DNA from: Candidatus Pantoea bituminis
GTDB taxonomy: Bacteria > Pseudomonadota > Gammaproteobacteria > Enterobacterales > Enterobacteriaceae
NCBI RefSeq assembly: GCF_018842675.1
Contig: NZ_JAGTWO010000004.1
Span: 3,906,001 to 3,970,000 of the forward strand
DNA: 64,000 bases
Direction of reading: 5' to 3'
Position numbers and translations under genes: made by a program. Under the pieces are notes generated by a model. The model saw only the letters and a list, made by a program, of their open reading frames with translations, was not told the origin of the DNA and searched no databases. Below, piece by piece: positions 52,981 through 62,325 of this stretch (its first letter is position 1; every line of letters begins with the position of its first letter).

Positions 52981-53996
52981 TGACAAATAACGCTTCGATT
53001 AGCGTCATCGGTGCCGGCTCGTACGGCACCGCTTTGGCGATTACCCTGGCCCGCAACGGCCATCCGGTATTGTTGTGGGGACACAACCCTGCGCATCTGG
53101 CGCAACTCCAATCTGACCGCTGTAACACCGCTTTCCTGCCCGATGTGCCTTTTCCTGACTTTCTTGCGCTTGAACCCGATCTGGTAAAAACCATTGCTGC
53201 CAGTCGCGATCTATTAGTCGTGGTGCCGAGCCATGTTTTTGGCGACGTGCTCACGCAAATCAAACCGCATTTGCGTGATGATTCTCGAATCGTCTGGGCG
53301 ACCAAAGGTTTGGAAAAGGAAACCGGGCGTTTACTGCAAGATGTAGCACGCGAGATATTGGGCGATGCGATTCCGCTGGCGGTGATTTCGGGTCCAACAT
53401 TTGCAAAAGAACTGGCGGCAGGATTGCCTACGGCGATTGCGTTGGCCTCTACCGATGCGCAATTCGCTGAAGATTTGCAGCAAAAGCTGCATTGCGGCAA
53501 AAGCTTCCGCGTCTATAACAATCCTGATTTCATTGGCGTCCAGTTGGGCGGCGCAGTGAAAAACGTTATCGCGATTGGTGCAGGTATTTCTGATGGTATC
53601 GGCTTTGGTGCCAATGCGCGTACGGCCTTAATCACTCGCGGGTTGGCAGAAATGAGCCGCCTGGGAGCGGCATTGGGCGCTGATCCTACCACCTTCATGG
53701 GAATGGCAGGATTAGGCGATCTTGTGCTGACCTGTACCGATAATCAGTCACGTAACCGTCGTTTTGGCATGATGCTGGGGCAAGGCGAGGATGTTGACAG
53801 TGCGCAACGCATTATCGGACAAGTTGTAGAAGGATACAGAAACACTAAGGAAGTCAAAGCGTTAGCAGCTCGTGTTGGTGTAGAAATGCCGATAACTGAG
53901 CAGATTTATCAGGTGCTATATTGCGAAAAACCGGCGCGGGATGCAGCATTGAGTCTGCTGGGGCGTACAAGGAAGGACGAAAACAGCAGCAGCTAA
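52980..53996 (+). CDS. gpsA: NAD(P)H-dependent glycerol-3-phosphate dehydrogenase
   Basis: Makes sn-glycerol-3-phosphate from dihydroxyacetone phosphate for phospholipid synthesis. The 338-aa protein has the dinucleotide motif [13 protein letters not shown] at the N-terminus, [17 protein letters not shown], the catalytic lysine in [13 protein letters not shown] and [10 protein letters not shown]. Start overlaps the secB stop. Followed by a terminator before cysE. Confidence 0.97.
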   Translation: MTNNASISVIGAGSYGTALAITLARNGHPVLLWGHNPAHLAQLQSDRCNTAFLPDVPFPDFLALEPDLVKTIAASRDLLVVVPSHVFGDVLTQIKPHLRDDSRIVWATKGLEKETGRLLQDVAREILGDAIPLAVISGPTFAKELAAGLPTAIALASTDAQFAEDLQQKLHCGKSFRVYNNPDFIGVQLGGAVKNVIAIGAGISDGIGFGANARTALITRGLAEMSRLGAALGADPTTFMGMAGLGDLVLTCTDNQSRNRRFGMMLGQGEDVDSAQRIIGQVVEGYRNTKEVKALAARVGVEMPITEQIYQVLYCEKPARDAALSLLGRTRKDENSSS

Positions 53997-54022
53997 GCAG
54001 GGAGCGAAGCGTAATCACCTGT

Positions 54023-54047
54023 AGCGCCAATTCAGGCGCTTTTTTTA
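54023..54047 (+). terminator. Terminator between gpsA and cysE
   Basis: agcgcc-N6-ggcgct followed by seven T, 27 nt after the gpsA stop; cysE is therefore probably partly independent. Confidence 0.8.
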
Positions 54048-54063
54048 TCGGGAGAAAACAGCA

Positions 54064-54885
54064 ATGTCGTCTGATGAGTTAGAACTGGTCTGGAATAATA
54101 TCAAAGCAGAAGCGCGTGCATTGGCTGATTGTGAGCCCATGCTGGCCAGCTTTTACCATGCGACATTGCTTAAGCATGAGAATCTCGGCAGCGCGCTGAG
54201 CTACATGCTGGCAAATAAATTGTCTAACCCCATCATGCCAGCAATCGCTATCCGTGAAATCGTTGAAGAAGCTTATCGCGAAGATCCTTCAATGATTACT
54301 TCTGCGGCTTACGATATTCAGGCGGTGCGTCAGCGCGATCCAGCCGTAGACAAATACTCCACGCCGCTGCTCTATCTCAAAGGCTTCCACGCTTTGCAGG
54401 CTTATCGCATCGGTCATTGGCTGTGGAAAGAGGGACGACGTGCGCTAGCGGTTTATTTGCAGAATGAAGTTTCAGTCTCATTCGCGGTAGATATCCATCC
54501 AGCAGCAAATATTGGCCACGGCATCATGCTCGATCATGCGACCGGTATTGTGATTGGTGAAACGGCAGTGATTGAGAACGATGTGTCGATTCTGCAATCA
54601 GTCACGCTTGGGGGAACCGGTAAAACCAGCGGCGATCGCCATCCCAAAATTCGTGAAGGGGTGATGATTGGTGCTGGCGCGAAAATCCTTGGCAATATCG
54701 AAATCGGACGTGGCGCAAAAATTGGTGCCGGTTCTGTGGTGTTGCAGCCCGTTCCGCCACATACCACCGCAGCAGGCGTGCCTGCACGCATCGTTGGTAA
54801 GCCCGGCAGTGAAAAACCATCAATGGATATGGATCAGCACTTCAATGGCAGTCTGGCGGGCTTCCAGTTTGGCGACGGCATTTAG
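54064..54885 (+). CDS. cysE: Serine O-acetyltransferase
   Basis: Acetylates serine with acetyl-CoA, the committed step of cysteine synthesis, and forms the cysteine synthase complex through its C-terminal tail. The 273-aa protein has the N-terminal helical domain, then left-handed beta-helix hexapeptides ([37 protein letters not shown]) and a C-terminus ending in FGDGI, with the terminal Ile that docks into CysK. It is convergent with trmL, overlapping at the stop codons. Confidence 0.97.
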   Translation: MSSDELELVWNNIKAEARALADCEPMLASFYHATLLKHENLGSALSYMLANKLSNPIMPAIAIREIVEEAYREDPSMITSAAYDIQAVRQRDPAVDKYSTPLLYLKGFHALQAYRIGHWLWKEGRRALAVYLQNEVSVSFAVDIHPAANIGHGIMLDHATGIVIGETAVIENDVSILQSVTLGGTGKTSGDRHPKIREGVMIGAGAKILGNIEIGRGAKIGAGSVVLQPVPPHTTAAGVPARIVGKPGSEKPSMDMDQHFNGSLAGFQFGDGI

Positions 54886-55355
54886 CCTTTAATCAGCGCG
54901 CCAGCATAATCGAGTTGGCGCCACGCTTCGTATACCACCACCGACACTGCGTTCGACAAATTCATGCTGCGGCTTTCTGCCATCATAGGAATGCGGATTT
55001 TATGCTGTGCGGGCAGGGCATCCAAAATTCCAGCGGGCAAGCCACGGCTTTCAGGGCCGAAGAGCAAGTAATCTCCCTTCTGATACGCCACAGCGCTGTG
55101 TGCAGGCGTTCCTTTGGTCGTTAAGGCAAACAGTCGCTCAGGACTTTCACTGGCTAAAAACGCCTGATAATCGGCGTGCTTCTTGATAGCGGTAAATTCG
55201 TGATAGTCGAGTCCGGCACGGCGCAGTCGTTTGTCATCCCAGGTAAAACCCAAGGGTTCAATCAAATGCAACTGGAAGCCTGTGTTTGCACAAAGGCGGA
55301 TGATATTGCCGGTATTAGGTGGGATTTCTGGTTCAAATAAAACAATGTTTAGCAT
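54882..55355 (-). CDS. trmL: tRNA (cytidine/uridine-34-2'-O)-methyltransferase
   Basis: SPOUT enzyme that methylates the wobble ribose of tRNA-Leu isoacceptors. The 157-aa protein, the E. coli length, starts [20 protein letters not shown]. The knot region [15 protein letters not shown] and the segment [20 protein letters not shown] follow. The ATG at 55355 is chosen by homology; the frame is open upstream to 55424. Its TAA overlaps the cysE TAG on the other strand. Confidence 0.96.
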   Translation of the reverse strand: MLNIVLFEPEIPPNTGNIIRLCANTGFQLHLIEPLGFTWDDKRLRRAGLDYHEFTAIKKHADYQAFLASESPERLFALTTKGTPAHSAVAYQKGDYLLFGPESRGLPAGILDALPAQHKIRIPMMAESRSMNLSNAVSVVVYEAWRQLDYAGALIKG

Positions 55356-55390
55356 AAGGCCCCCGATAACGAGGGCCGAAGCATAGCAAA

Positions 55391-56770
55391 TTATTGACGA
55401 GCAGAGGAGTAGAGCGGTAACCACATTGTCAGTCGTAAGCCGCCCAGCGGGCTGTCATCAGCTTTTACCCAACCGTGATGTTGCTGGATAGCGGTATCAA
55501 CGATGGCTAAGCCTAAACCGGTTCCACCCGATTCACGGTCGCGTGCTTCATCAGTGCGATAGAACGGACGGAAAATCTGTTCGCGATCTTCTGCGCTCAC
55601 GCCAGGGCCATCATCATCAACGTGAACAGTAATCCCTGATATATCCACCGAGAAGCTCACGCTGATCTGAGAATTAGAGTAACGCAATGCGTTACGTACG
55701 ATGTTCTCAAGCGCGCTTTCCAACGCATGTGGATTGCCATAAAGCGGCCATGGGCCAGGTGGATAAGGAATATCTAATTTTTTGCCCATTTGTTCTGCTT
55801 CAAATTTGGCATCTTCCAACACGCCATTCCACAGATGATTGGCTTTCATCGCTTCACTGATTAATGCATTTTTGTGCTGAGTACGCGACAGCACCAGTAA
55901 GTCGTTAATCATGCCGTCCAGACGCTGAGCTTCCGTTTCTATACGTTGCAACTCTTTACCTTCGCCATGACGGCGGCGCAATAACGCTGTCGCCAGTTGT
56001 AGACGGGTAAGCGGTGTACGTAACTCATGGCTAATATCTGAGAGTAAGCGTTGCTGACCGTTCATCATGCGCTCAAGCGCGCTGATCATTTGGTTGAAGC
56101 TGGAGCCCGCTGCCAGAAATTCTTGCGGACCAGATTCCAGTTCCGGATGCTGACGCAAATTGCCACTTGCTACCTCATCTGCTGCGTATTTTAATTTACG
56201 CGCCGGACGCGCCAGGCTCCACGCCAGCCACAGCAACAGCGGCGAGCTGATCAGCATAGTGACAATCAATAACAAGAGCGGGCGGTCAAAGAGCAGGTTC
56301 ACAAAGTCGAGCTGGGAACTGGTAGCAGGACGAATCATATAGAGCTGGTAGTTATCTTCACCATCATGCACGGCGAAGGGTCCCACAAGCTCTACACGAC
56401 CATACTTCTTCTTCTGCGGATGATCGGCATTATCGGATTGCCCGATAAAATTACGAATCACCTGCATTTCGTTGTGTTGCGCACCAATCACCCGGCCTTC
56501 GCTGGTAACCAGCACCAGGCGTTGACCCGGTGGTGCCCATTTCTCTATCGCGCGGAAGAGTCGACGCCACCACATCAGATCATTAGGGGGATCTTGTGAT
56601 AATTCGACTTCCACATGCTGTTCTATCATCAAGCCTTGCCGCTGTTCACTTTCCATTAGCGAGGTCATCTGACGCGAATCCAGCTTGGGCACCATTAACA
56701 CCAGCATCAACACCAATGCCAGCGTTAACCAGAAAATGGCGAAGATGCGGGTGGTCAAACTTCCAATCAT
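55391..56770 (-). CDS. cpxA: Envelope-stress sensor histidine kinase CpxA
   Basis: Inner-membrane sensor of misfolded envelope proteins; phosphorylates and dephosphorylates CpxR. The 459-aa protein has two membrane segments (about residues 8-28 and 165-185) flanking a periplasmic domain, a HAMP linker, the H-box [16 protein letters not shown], the N-box region [11 protein letters not shown], and the ATP-binding DDDGPGVS and [10 protein letters not shown]. It overlaps cpxR by 4 bp. In E. coli cpx is not next to trmL. Confidence 0.97.
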   Translation of the reverse strand: MIGSLTTRIFAIFWLTLALVLMLVLMVPKLDSRQMTSLMESEQRQGLMIEQHVEVELSQDPPNDLMWWRRLFRAIEKWAPPGQRLVLVTSEGRVIGAQHNEMQVIRNFIGQSDNADHPQKKKYGRVELVGPFAVHDGEDNYQLYMIRPATSSQLDFVNLLFDRPLLLLIVTMLISSPLLLWLAWSLARPARKLKYAADEVASGNLRQHPELESGPQEFLAAGSSFNQMISALERMMNGQQRLLSDISHELRTPLTRLQLATALLRRRHGEGKELQRIETEAQRLDGMINDLLVLSRTQHKNALISEAMKANHLWNGVLEDAKFEAEQMGKKLDIPYPPGPWPLYGNPHALESALENIVRNALRYSNSQISVSFSVDISGITVHVDDDGPGVSAEDREQIFRPFYRTDEARDRESGGTGLGLAIVDTAIQQHHGWVKADDSPLGGLRLTMWLPLYSSARQ

Positions 56771-57465
56771 GATGCCGAAACCATCAGATAGCCGCGTCCC
56801 CGTAAAGTTTTAAACCAAGGATGCCCATCGCGGCGCTCAGGCAGTTTGCGACGTAAGTTAGAGATATGCATATCAATGGCACGGTCAAACGGCGTTAAGC
56901 GCTTACCCAGCACTTCCTGGCTCAGATGCTCACGTGAAACAACTTGACCAAGATGTTGTGCCAAAAGATAGAGCAGGGTGAACTCTGTGCCGGTGAGATC
57001 CAGCGTCTCATCATCGAAGCTGGCCTCCTGACGACCCGGATTCAAACGCAGGCAATCTACCTCTAACGTCGGTGAACTGTTGTCATGCTGTTGCTGCTGT
57101 TCGCTCCAGTTGGAACGGCGCAGGATGGCACGAATACGCGCAACCAGCTCACGATCGTTAAACGGCTTCGGTAAGTAATCGTCCGCACCTAATTCCAGGC
57201 CCAGCACCCGATCTAACTCGCTGCCGCGTGCGGTCAACATGATCACGGGTGTTTGATATTGCTGACGCAGTTCTTTTAAGGTGTCGATGCCGTTCTTCTT
57301 CGGCATCATGACATCGAGCAAAAGTAAATCAATTGAGTTATCGAGCACGTTCAGCGCTTGTTCACCATCGCTGGCCACGACCACTTCAAACCCTTCCATT
57401 TCCAACAGTTCTTTTAAAAGCGAAGTTAATTCGCGGTCATCATCTACCAACAGGATTTTATTCAT
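56767..57465 (-). CDS. cpxR: Envelope-stress response regulator CpxR (OmpR family)
   Basis: Activates periplasmic folding and degradation factors under envelope stress. The 232-aa protein has the receiver acidic pocket LLVDDDREL, the phospho-acceptor Asp51 in LLLLDVMMPKKNG, Thr and Lys in LTARG and LPKPFNDREL, and a winged-helix C-terminal domain (LTGTEFTLLYLLAQHLGQVV, ISNLRRKLP). The ATG at 57465 is the canonical start. A CpxR box lies in the intergenic region shared with cpxP, indicating autoregulation. Confidence 0.98.
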   Translation of the reverse strand: MNKILLVDDDRELTSLLKELLEMEGFEVVVASDGEQALNVLDNSIDLLLLDVMMPKKNGIDTLKELRQQYQTPVIMLTARGSELDRVLGLELGADDYLPKPFNDRELVARIRAILRRSNWSEQQQQHDNSSPTLEVDCLRLNPGRQEASFDDETLDLTGTEFTLLYLLAQHLGQVVSREHLSQEVLGKRLTPFDRAIDMHISNLRRKLPERRDGHPWFKTLRGRGYLMVSAS

Positions 57466-57519
57466 TTTTGTAGCCCTCCGCAGGCAAAATACCGTGTTCC
57501 TACAGCACCAATCCATCGC

Positions 57520-57534
57520 TTTACGTAGTTTTAC
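57520..57534. promoter_or_regulatory. CpxR box between cpxR and cpxP
   Basis: TTTACGTAGTTTTAC is, on the minus strand, GTAAA-N5-GTAAA, exactly the CpxR consensus. It lies 54 bp from the cpxR start codon and 80 bp from the cpxP start codon. Confidence 0.92.
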
Positions 57535-57613
57535 ACCCCCTGACGGATGTTTGCAGCTTTCGCCGTACACTGGCTCTCGTTGAATCGCAAAACGGAACGA
57601 ACTGGAGTAAACG

Positions 57614-58123
57614 ATGCGCAAAGTAACCGTCGTTGTCCTTGCCTCAGCGTTGGTTATTTATCACGCCAGCGCAGGAGCAGCAGACACCACGACGATTGAC
57701 GAGATGCATCACAGCGGATTGACGACAGGCAGTATGACGCAAAATCCGCAAAGCCACATGTTCGATGGCATCGAGTTGACTGAACAACAACGGCAACAGA
57801 TGCGTGACCTGATGCAACAGGCTCGACATGAACGTCCGGCGATAAGTATTGATGATGTTGCAGCCATGCATGACTTGGTGACTGCAGATAAGTTTAACGA
57901 AGCGGCCATCCGTGAAAAAGCGGAAAAAATCGCCCAAGTTCAGATTGAACAGCAGGTCGAAATGGCACGAGTACGCAACCAAATGTATCACTTGCTCACA
58001 CCTGCTCAGCAAGCGACGTTACAGAAGAATTATCAACGTCGGCTTAGCGAAATGCGCGAGTTATCGAATTTGCAGTCAGCGTCATCGCTGCAAGCAGTGA
58101 GTAGTACCGGCAGTAACCAGTAA
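57614..58123 (+). CDS. cpxP: Periplasmic Cpx inhibitor and chaperone CpxP
   Basis: Periplasmic protein that binds CpxA and dampens signalling until it is titrated by misfolded proteins and degraded by DegP. The 169-aa product has a signal peptide ending near HASAGAA, two LTxxQ repeats (ELTEQQRQQMRDLMQQA and HLLTPAQQATLQKNYQRRL), and the helical core between them. Divergent from cpxR with a shared CpxR box. Its 3' UTR encodes CpxQ. Confidence 0.96.
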   Translation: MRKVTVVVLASALVIYHASAGAADTTTIDEMHHSGLTTGSMTQNPQSHMFDGIELTEQQRQQMRDLMQQARHERPAISIDDVAAMHDLVTADKFNEAAIREKAEKIAQVQIEQQVEMARVRNQMYHLLTPAQQATLQKNYQRRLSEMRELSNLQSASSLQAVSSTGSNQ

Positions 58124-58136
58124 CATAGTATCCCTG

Positions 58137-58193
58137 TTTTCCTTGCCATAGACACCATCCCTGTCTTCCCCGCCATGATGGCGGGGTTTTTTT
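58137..58193 (+). ncRNA. cpxQ: CpxQ, Hfq-dependent small RNA from the cpxP 3' UTR
   Basis: In E. coli and Salmonella RNase E releases CpxQ from the end of cpxP mRNA; with Hfq it represses envelope genes, for example nhaB and skp-lpxD. Here, 13 nt after the cpxP stop, the sequence ttttccttgccatagacacc continues to atccctgtcttccccgcc. This matches my recollection of the CpxQ seed regions almost base for base. A GC hairpin and T8 tail follow. The 5' end is set by analogy with the known cleavage site, not seen directly. Confidence 0.88.
58168..58193 (+). terminator. Terminator of cpxP / 3' end of CpxQ
   Basis: ccccgcc-atgat-ggcgggg followed by about seven T. Confidence 0.93.
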
Positions 58194-58447
58194 GCTTAAT
58201 TTTTGCCATAACTCTCTTACCTGGCGAAATAACTTACTTAACGCTCCTGATAAGCCGTGCGCAAATTCACCTTATTAACATTGCTTTGGCGGTTCGCTTT
58301 TTTGCTGTCTTTTTATATTTCAATAAAGCGTAAAAATTAATACCAACTATTCTCTGAAATTTTAAGCCGTTAATAAGTAATGAGTTAGTTGCTATCGCTA
58401 ACTTTTTTATGTAATAAATACAGTGATTTAACATTCCCTCGCTGCGC
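58194..58447. other. Gene-free AT-rich stretch between cpxP and the KGG gene
   Basis: No ORF with support on either strand. It ends in a terminator-like hairpin at 58383-58408 whose transcript is not obvious, then a promoter for the KGG gene. Confidence 0.55.
58383..58408 (+). terminator. Orphan terminator-like hairpin
   Basis: agttag-N9-ctaact followed by six T, 190 nt beyond the cpxP terminator and upstream of the KGG promoter. It either backs up cpxP termination or ends an unrecognised small transcript. Confidence 0.5.
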
Positions 58448-58478
58448 TTGCGGCGCAGTGCTCATCTTCTATACTTAA
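58448..58478 (+). promoter_or_regulatory. Probable sigma-S-type promoter of the KGG gene
   Basis: TTGCGG (58448-58453), 16-bp spacer, TATACT (58470-58475). The extended -10 reads TCTATACTTAA, matching the sigma-S preference KCTAYRCTTAA. Predicted start is about 90 nt before the ATG. Confidence 0.6.
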
Positions 58479-58572
58479 TTCCGTTGCAGCAAGGAAGGCG
58501 ATATACCCCGGGATAACGGAGAGCATCAACCACATCATGTATTCCAAAATGAATCTATTAACGGAGTAAATT

Positions 58573-58734
58573 ATGGCAGAGCATCGTGGTGGTTCAGGTA
58601 ATTTCGCAGAGAATCCACAGAAAGCATCTGAAGCTGGCAAAAAAGGCGGTCAGAGCAGCGGTGGCGGCGGTAACTTTAAAAACGATCGCGAAAAAGCCTC
58701 CGAGGCAGGGAAAAAAGGCGGCAAAAGCAAATAG
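58573..58734 (+). CDS. KGG-repeat stress protein (YciG/Con-10-like, 53 aa)
   Basis: Small, very hydrophilic, glycine- and lysine-rich protein. It holds two copies of a KGG unit: GNFAENPQKASEAGKKGG and GNFKNDREKASEAGKKGG, joined by QSSGGGG. E. coli relatives (YciG, YmdF) are sigma-S-controlled stress proteins, and YciG is needed for normal swarming. Disordered; no enzymatic role expected. ACGGAG at 58561-58566 precedes the ATG. Stands alone between cpxP and fieF. Confidence 0.88.
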   Translation: MAEHRGGSGNFAENPQKASEAGKKGGQSSGGGGNFKNDREKASEAGKKGGKSK

Positions 58735-58805
58735 TCACGCTCGTCGTTAGACCTGACCTTGCCAAATCTGCACTTTAATTTGGCGCTTATGAAAGTAAGC
58801 AATCA

Positions 58806-58838
58806 GCCCCGACCTCTTCCCTGGCCGGGGCATGTTTT
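58806..58838 (+). terminator. Possible terminator of the KGG gene
   Basis: gccccg (58806-58811) and cggggc (58826-58831) form a 6-bp stem followed by atgtttta; the loop is long. Confidence 0.45.
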
Positions 58839-58993
58839 ATCCACGTTTTTCAAAGAACCACTTCCTCTTCTTTATCTCAGCCATTTTCATCTGCTTAAGC
58901 CGGTTTCATGCGTAGCGGCAGCACGAGTGTTAAACTTGAGCGATTGTCCCAGTTTGGGTACACGCCTTCATTGGCGCGCACATGGAGCCTGAT

Positions 58994-59895
58994 ATGCAAC
59001 CCACCTATGCTCGATTAGTTAAACGCGCAGCATTGTCAGCTACTATTCTTGCGACCATCTTATTGATTGTGAAGATATTTGCATGGTGGTACACCGGTTC
59101 TGTAAGCCTGTTGGCTGCCTTAGTCGATTCGCTGGTGGATATTGCTGCATCACTGACTAATTTGCTGGTGGTGCGTTATGCGTTACAACCTGCAGATGCC
59201 AATCACACCTTTGGTCACGGCAAAGCGGAATCGCTAGCAGCGCTGGCACAAAGCATGTTTATCTCCGGCTCCGCACTTTTTTGTTCCTTACTGGCCTGCA
59301 ACATCTTGCCTCACCCAATGTCATGCGCGCGCCTATCGTCGGTATTGTTGTCACGGTTGTTGCACTGTTCTCAACCTTAACGTTGGTCGCTTTCCAGCGT
59401 TGGGTAGTACGTAAAACACGTAGCCAGGCAATTCGCGCCGATATGCTTCATTATCAATCTGATGTGATTATGAATGGCGCAATTCTGGTGGCCTTGGTGT
59501 TGAGCAGCTACGGTTTTGTTCGGGCCGATGCACTCTTTGCCTTGGGGATTGGTGTTTTCATCCTTTATAGCGCCTTGCGTATGGCGAATGATGCCGTTCA
59601 GGCACTGCTTGATCGTGCTTTACCGGAGGAAGAAAGACAGCAGATTCTGGCCATCGCCACACATTGGCCTGGCGTTCAGGGTGTACACGATTTACGCACG
59701 CGCCAATCCGGGCCGACTAAATTTATTCAACTGCATCTGGAGTTGGAAGATCAGCTGCCGTTAGTGCAGGCGCACCGCGTTGCTGATCAAGTTGAAAAAG
59801 CCTTACTGAAGGAATTTCCCGGTTCTGACGTAATAATCCATCAGGATCCTTGTTCTGTGGTACCGTTCGAGCGCCAGGATTCTTTCGGGTTTTAA
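58994..59895 (+). CDS. fieF: Cation-efflux pump FieF (CDF family), frameshifted here
   Basis: Proton-driven exporter of Zn(II)/Fe(II) in the inner membrane. The first 95 residues or so ([20 protein letters not shown] with the transport-site Asp residues, [20 protein letters not shown]) and the rest ([39 protein letters not shown]) are in two frames. They break in a T6 run at 59277-59282; a seventh T gives an unbroken 300-aa protein, the length I recall for E. coli FieF. The ATG at 58994, with GGAG upstream, is preferred over 58982. Likely sequencing error. Confidence 0.93.
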
Positions 59896-60102
59896 CTAAA
59901 ATAATCAACTTAGTACGAAAGAAAATGACGTGACGCTAACAATGCTGCAAAAATTAGTGAAAACTTGTCTGACCTGAATCAATTCAGCAGCAAGCCTTTG
60001 ATATACTATCTGCCATCACGTGTCGCGCTTATCGAAAAATTTAGCTTACCGGCGCTCGACAGGCAGGATTAACCCTTAGTTTTGAACAATCCAGAGGTTG
60101 TC

Positions 60103-61064
60103 ATGATCAAAAAAATTGGTGTATTAACCAGCGGCGGCGACGCTCCAGGCATGAACGCAGCCATTCGCGGCGTTGTTCGCTCCGCGCTGAGTGAAGGACT
60201 GGAAGTTTTTGGTATCTATGACGGCTATTTGGGTTTGTATGAAGATCGGATGATCAATCTTGACCGCTACAGCGTCTCTGACATGATCAACCGTGGCGGC
60301 ACCTTCTTGGGGTCGGCGCGTTTCCCGGAATTCCGTAACGACGAAGTTCGCCAAATTGCCATCGAAAACATGAAAAAGCGCGGCATTGATGCGTTAGTGG
60401 TGATCGGCGGTGACGGTTCTTATATGGGCGCAAAACGCCTGACTGAAATGGGTTTTCCCTGCATCGGTTTGCCAGGCACTATCGATAACGATGTTGCCGG
60501 TACCGATTACACGATCGGTTATTTCACCGCGTTGGAAACTGTTGTAGAAGCAATTGACCGCTTACGTGATACCTCTTCGTCGCACCAGCGCATTTCGATT
60601 GTAGAAGTCATGGGACGCCATTGCGGCGATCTGACACTTGCGGCTTCTATTGCTGGCGGTTGTGAATTCATCGTATTGCCTGAAATTCCGTACACGCGTG
60701 AAGAGTTGGTAGCGGAAATTAAAGCGGGCATCGCGAAAGGTAAGAAACATGCCATTGTTGCGATCACCGAGCACATCTGTGATATCGACGATCTGGCGCG
60801 CTTCATTGAAACGGAAACCAAGCGTGAAACGCGCTCCACTGTGCTTGGCCATATTCAGCGTGGCGGCGCACCTTGTGCTTATGACCGCATTCTGGCGTCA
60901 CGTATGGGCGCTTTTTCCATTGAACTGCTGATGCAGGGATATGGTGGCCGTTGCGTGGGCATTCAGAATGAAAAATGGTGCATCATGACATTATCGATGC
61001 CATTGAAAATATGAAGCGTCCCTTCAAACGTGACTGGTTAGATACCGCTAAACAGCTTTACTAA
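60103..61064 (+). CDS. pfkA: 6-phosphofructokinase I, frameshifted near the C-terminus here
   Basis: Main glycolytic phosphofructokinase. The protein is a clear Pfk[55 protein letters not shown] and [16 protein letters not shown]. In the A5 run at 60971-60975 the frame shifts and would stop at 61014. A sixth A restores [20 protein letters not shown] and ends at TAA 61062-61064, giving 320 aa, the length I recall for E. coli. AGAGG precedes the ATG. Sequencing error is by far the likeliest cause. Confidence 0.95.
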
Positions 61065-61206
61065 CTTTTTCAGGGCGCGCTGTTAGAGTGCGCCCTGTCA
61101 TCCTCGCCTTATATTCCCCTAAGTTATATCAGCTGGTTTTTAATTCTTTTAGCTCTGGAATGGTTTATGTCACGCTTATCTCATAACGATATTGGGAGAG
61201 TGCGCA

Positions 61207-62199
61207 ATGAACAAGTGGAGTATTGGTTTTACCCTTTTGCTGGCTTCTACCAGCGTATTGGCGAAGGATATTCAGTTATTAAACGTTTCCTACGATCCAA
61301 CGCGTGAATTGTACGAACAGTACAACAAAGCATTCAGTGCGCACTACAAACAGGAAACGGGTGACAACGTGGTTGTCCGTCAATCGCATGGCGGTTCAGG
61401 CAAGCAAGCCACGTCAGTGATCAATGGTATTCGTGCTGATGTCGTCACGCTGGCGCTGCAATCTGATGTGGATGCAATTGCTGAGCGTGGCCGCATCGAT
61501 AAAAACTGGATCAAGCGTCTACCCGATAATTCTGCGCCTTACACGTCCACCATTGTATTTTTGGTGCGTAAAGACAATCCAAAAGGTATTCATGACTGGA
61601 ACGACCTGATCAAACCGGGCGTTTCTGTTATCACGCCAAACCCGAAAACATCAGGCGGTGCACGCTGGAACTATCTGGCTGCATGGGGTTGGGCATTAGA
61701 TCACAATAATGGCGATCAGGCTAAAGCGTTAGCGTACGTAAGAGCCTTGTTTAAGAACGTTGAAGTGCAGGATTCAGGTGCGCGTGGCGCCACTAACACC
61801 TTCGTAGAACGTGGCATTGGCGATGTTCTGATTGCCTGGGAAAACGAAGCTTATCTGGCGGTAAACAAACTGGGCAAAGATAAGTTTGAGATCGTCACGC
61901 CAAGCGAGTCAATTCTGGCAGAACCTACTGTATCGGTCGTCGACAAAGTGGTTGATGAGAAAGATACGCGCAAAGTCGCTGATGAATATTTGAAGTATCT
62001 CTATTCCCCAGAAGGCCAGACCATCGCGGCGCAGAATTATTACCGCCCACGCGATGCTGAAGTTGCGAAGAAATTTGCCAGCAGCTTTGCTCCAGTGAAA
62101 CTTTTCACTATCGACGACAAGTTTGGTGGCTGGACAAAAGCACAGAAAACGCATTTCACTGACGGCGGTACTTACGATCAGGTGATGAAGCCTGAATAA
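61207..62199 (+). CDS. sbp: Periplasmic sulfate-binding protein
   Basis: Substrate-binding component of the CysUWA sulfate/thiosulfate ABC importer. The 330-aa precursor has a signal peptide cleaved near SVLA-KDIQL, then [39 protein letters not shown] and [19 protein letters not shown], all family hallmarks. The ATG at 61207 follows GGGAG. The transporter genes are not nearby, as in E. coli. Confidence 0.96.
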   Translation: MNKWSIGFTLLLASTSVLAKDIQLLNVSYDPTRELYEQYNKAFSAHYKQETGDNVVVRQSHGGSGKQATSVINGIRADVVTLALQSDVDAIAERGRIDKNWIKRLPDNSAPYTSTIVFLVRKDNPKGIHDWNDLIKPGVSVITPNPKTSGGARWNYLAAWGWALDHNNGDQAKALAYVRALFKNVEVQDSGARGATNTFVERGIGDVLIAWENEAYLAVNKLGKDKFEIVTPSESILAEPTVSVVDKVVDEKDTRKVADEYLKYLYSPEGQTIAAQNYYRPRDAEVAKKFASSFAPVKLFTIDDKFGGWTKAQKTHFTDGGTYDQVMKPE

Positions 62200-62216
62200 C
62201 GTCTGTTAGTTCAGTT

Positions 62217-62256
62217 AAACCCCGAAAGCGGAAGTTCTGCGAGTAGGGGTTTTTTG
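62217..62256 (+). terminator. Terminator of sbp
   Basis: aaacccc (62217-62223) and ggggttt (62246-62252), with an inner loop, followed by further T; 18 nt after the sbp stop. Confidence 0.75.
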
Positions 62257-62325
62257 TTTTAAGCGTGACATTAACACGCCAGCAGGCGAGGATGCGGACT
62301 GGTGGAGAAAAGAGGAAACCTTGCT

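Noticed and set aside
61071..61096. Hairpin after pfkA as an intrinsic terminator
   Set aside because: The agggcgc/gcgccct stem is good, but no T tract follows, so I did not call it a terminator.
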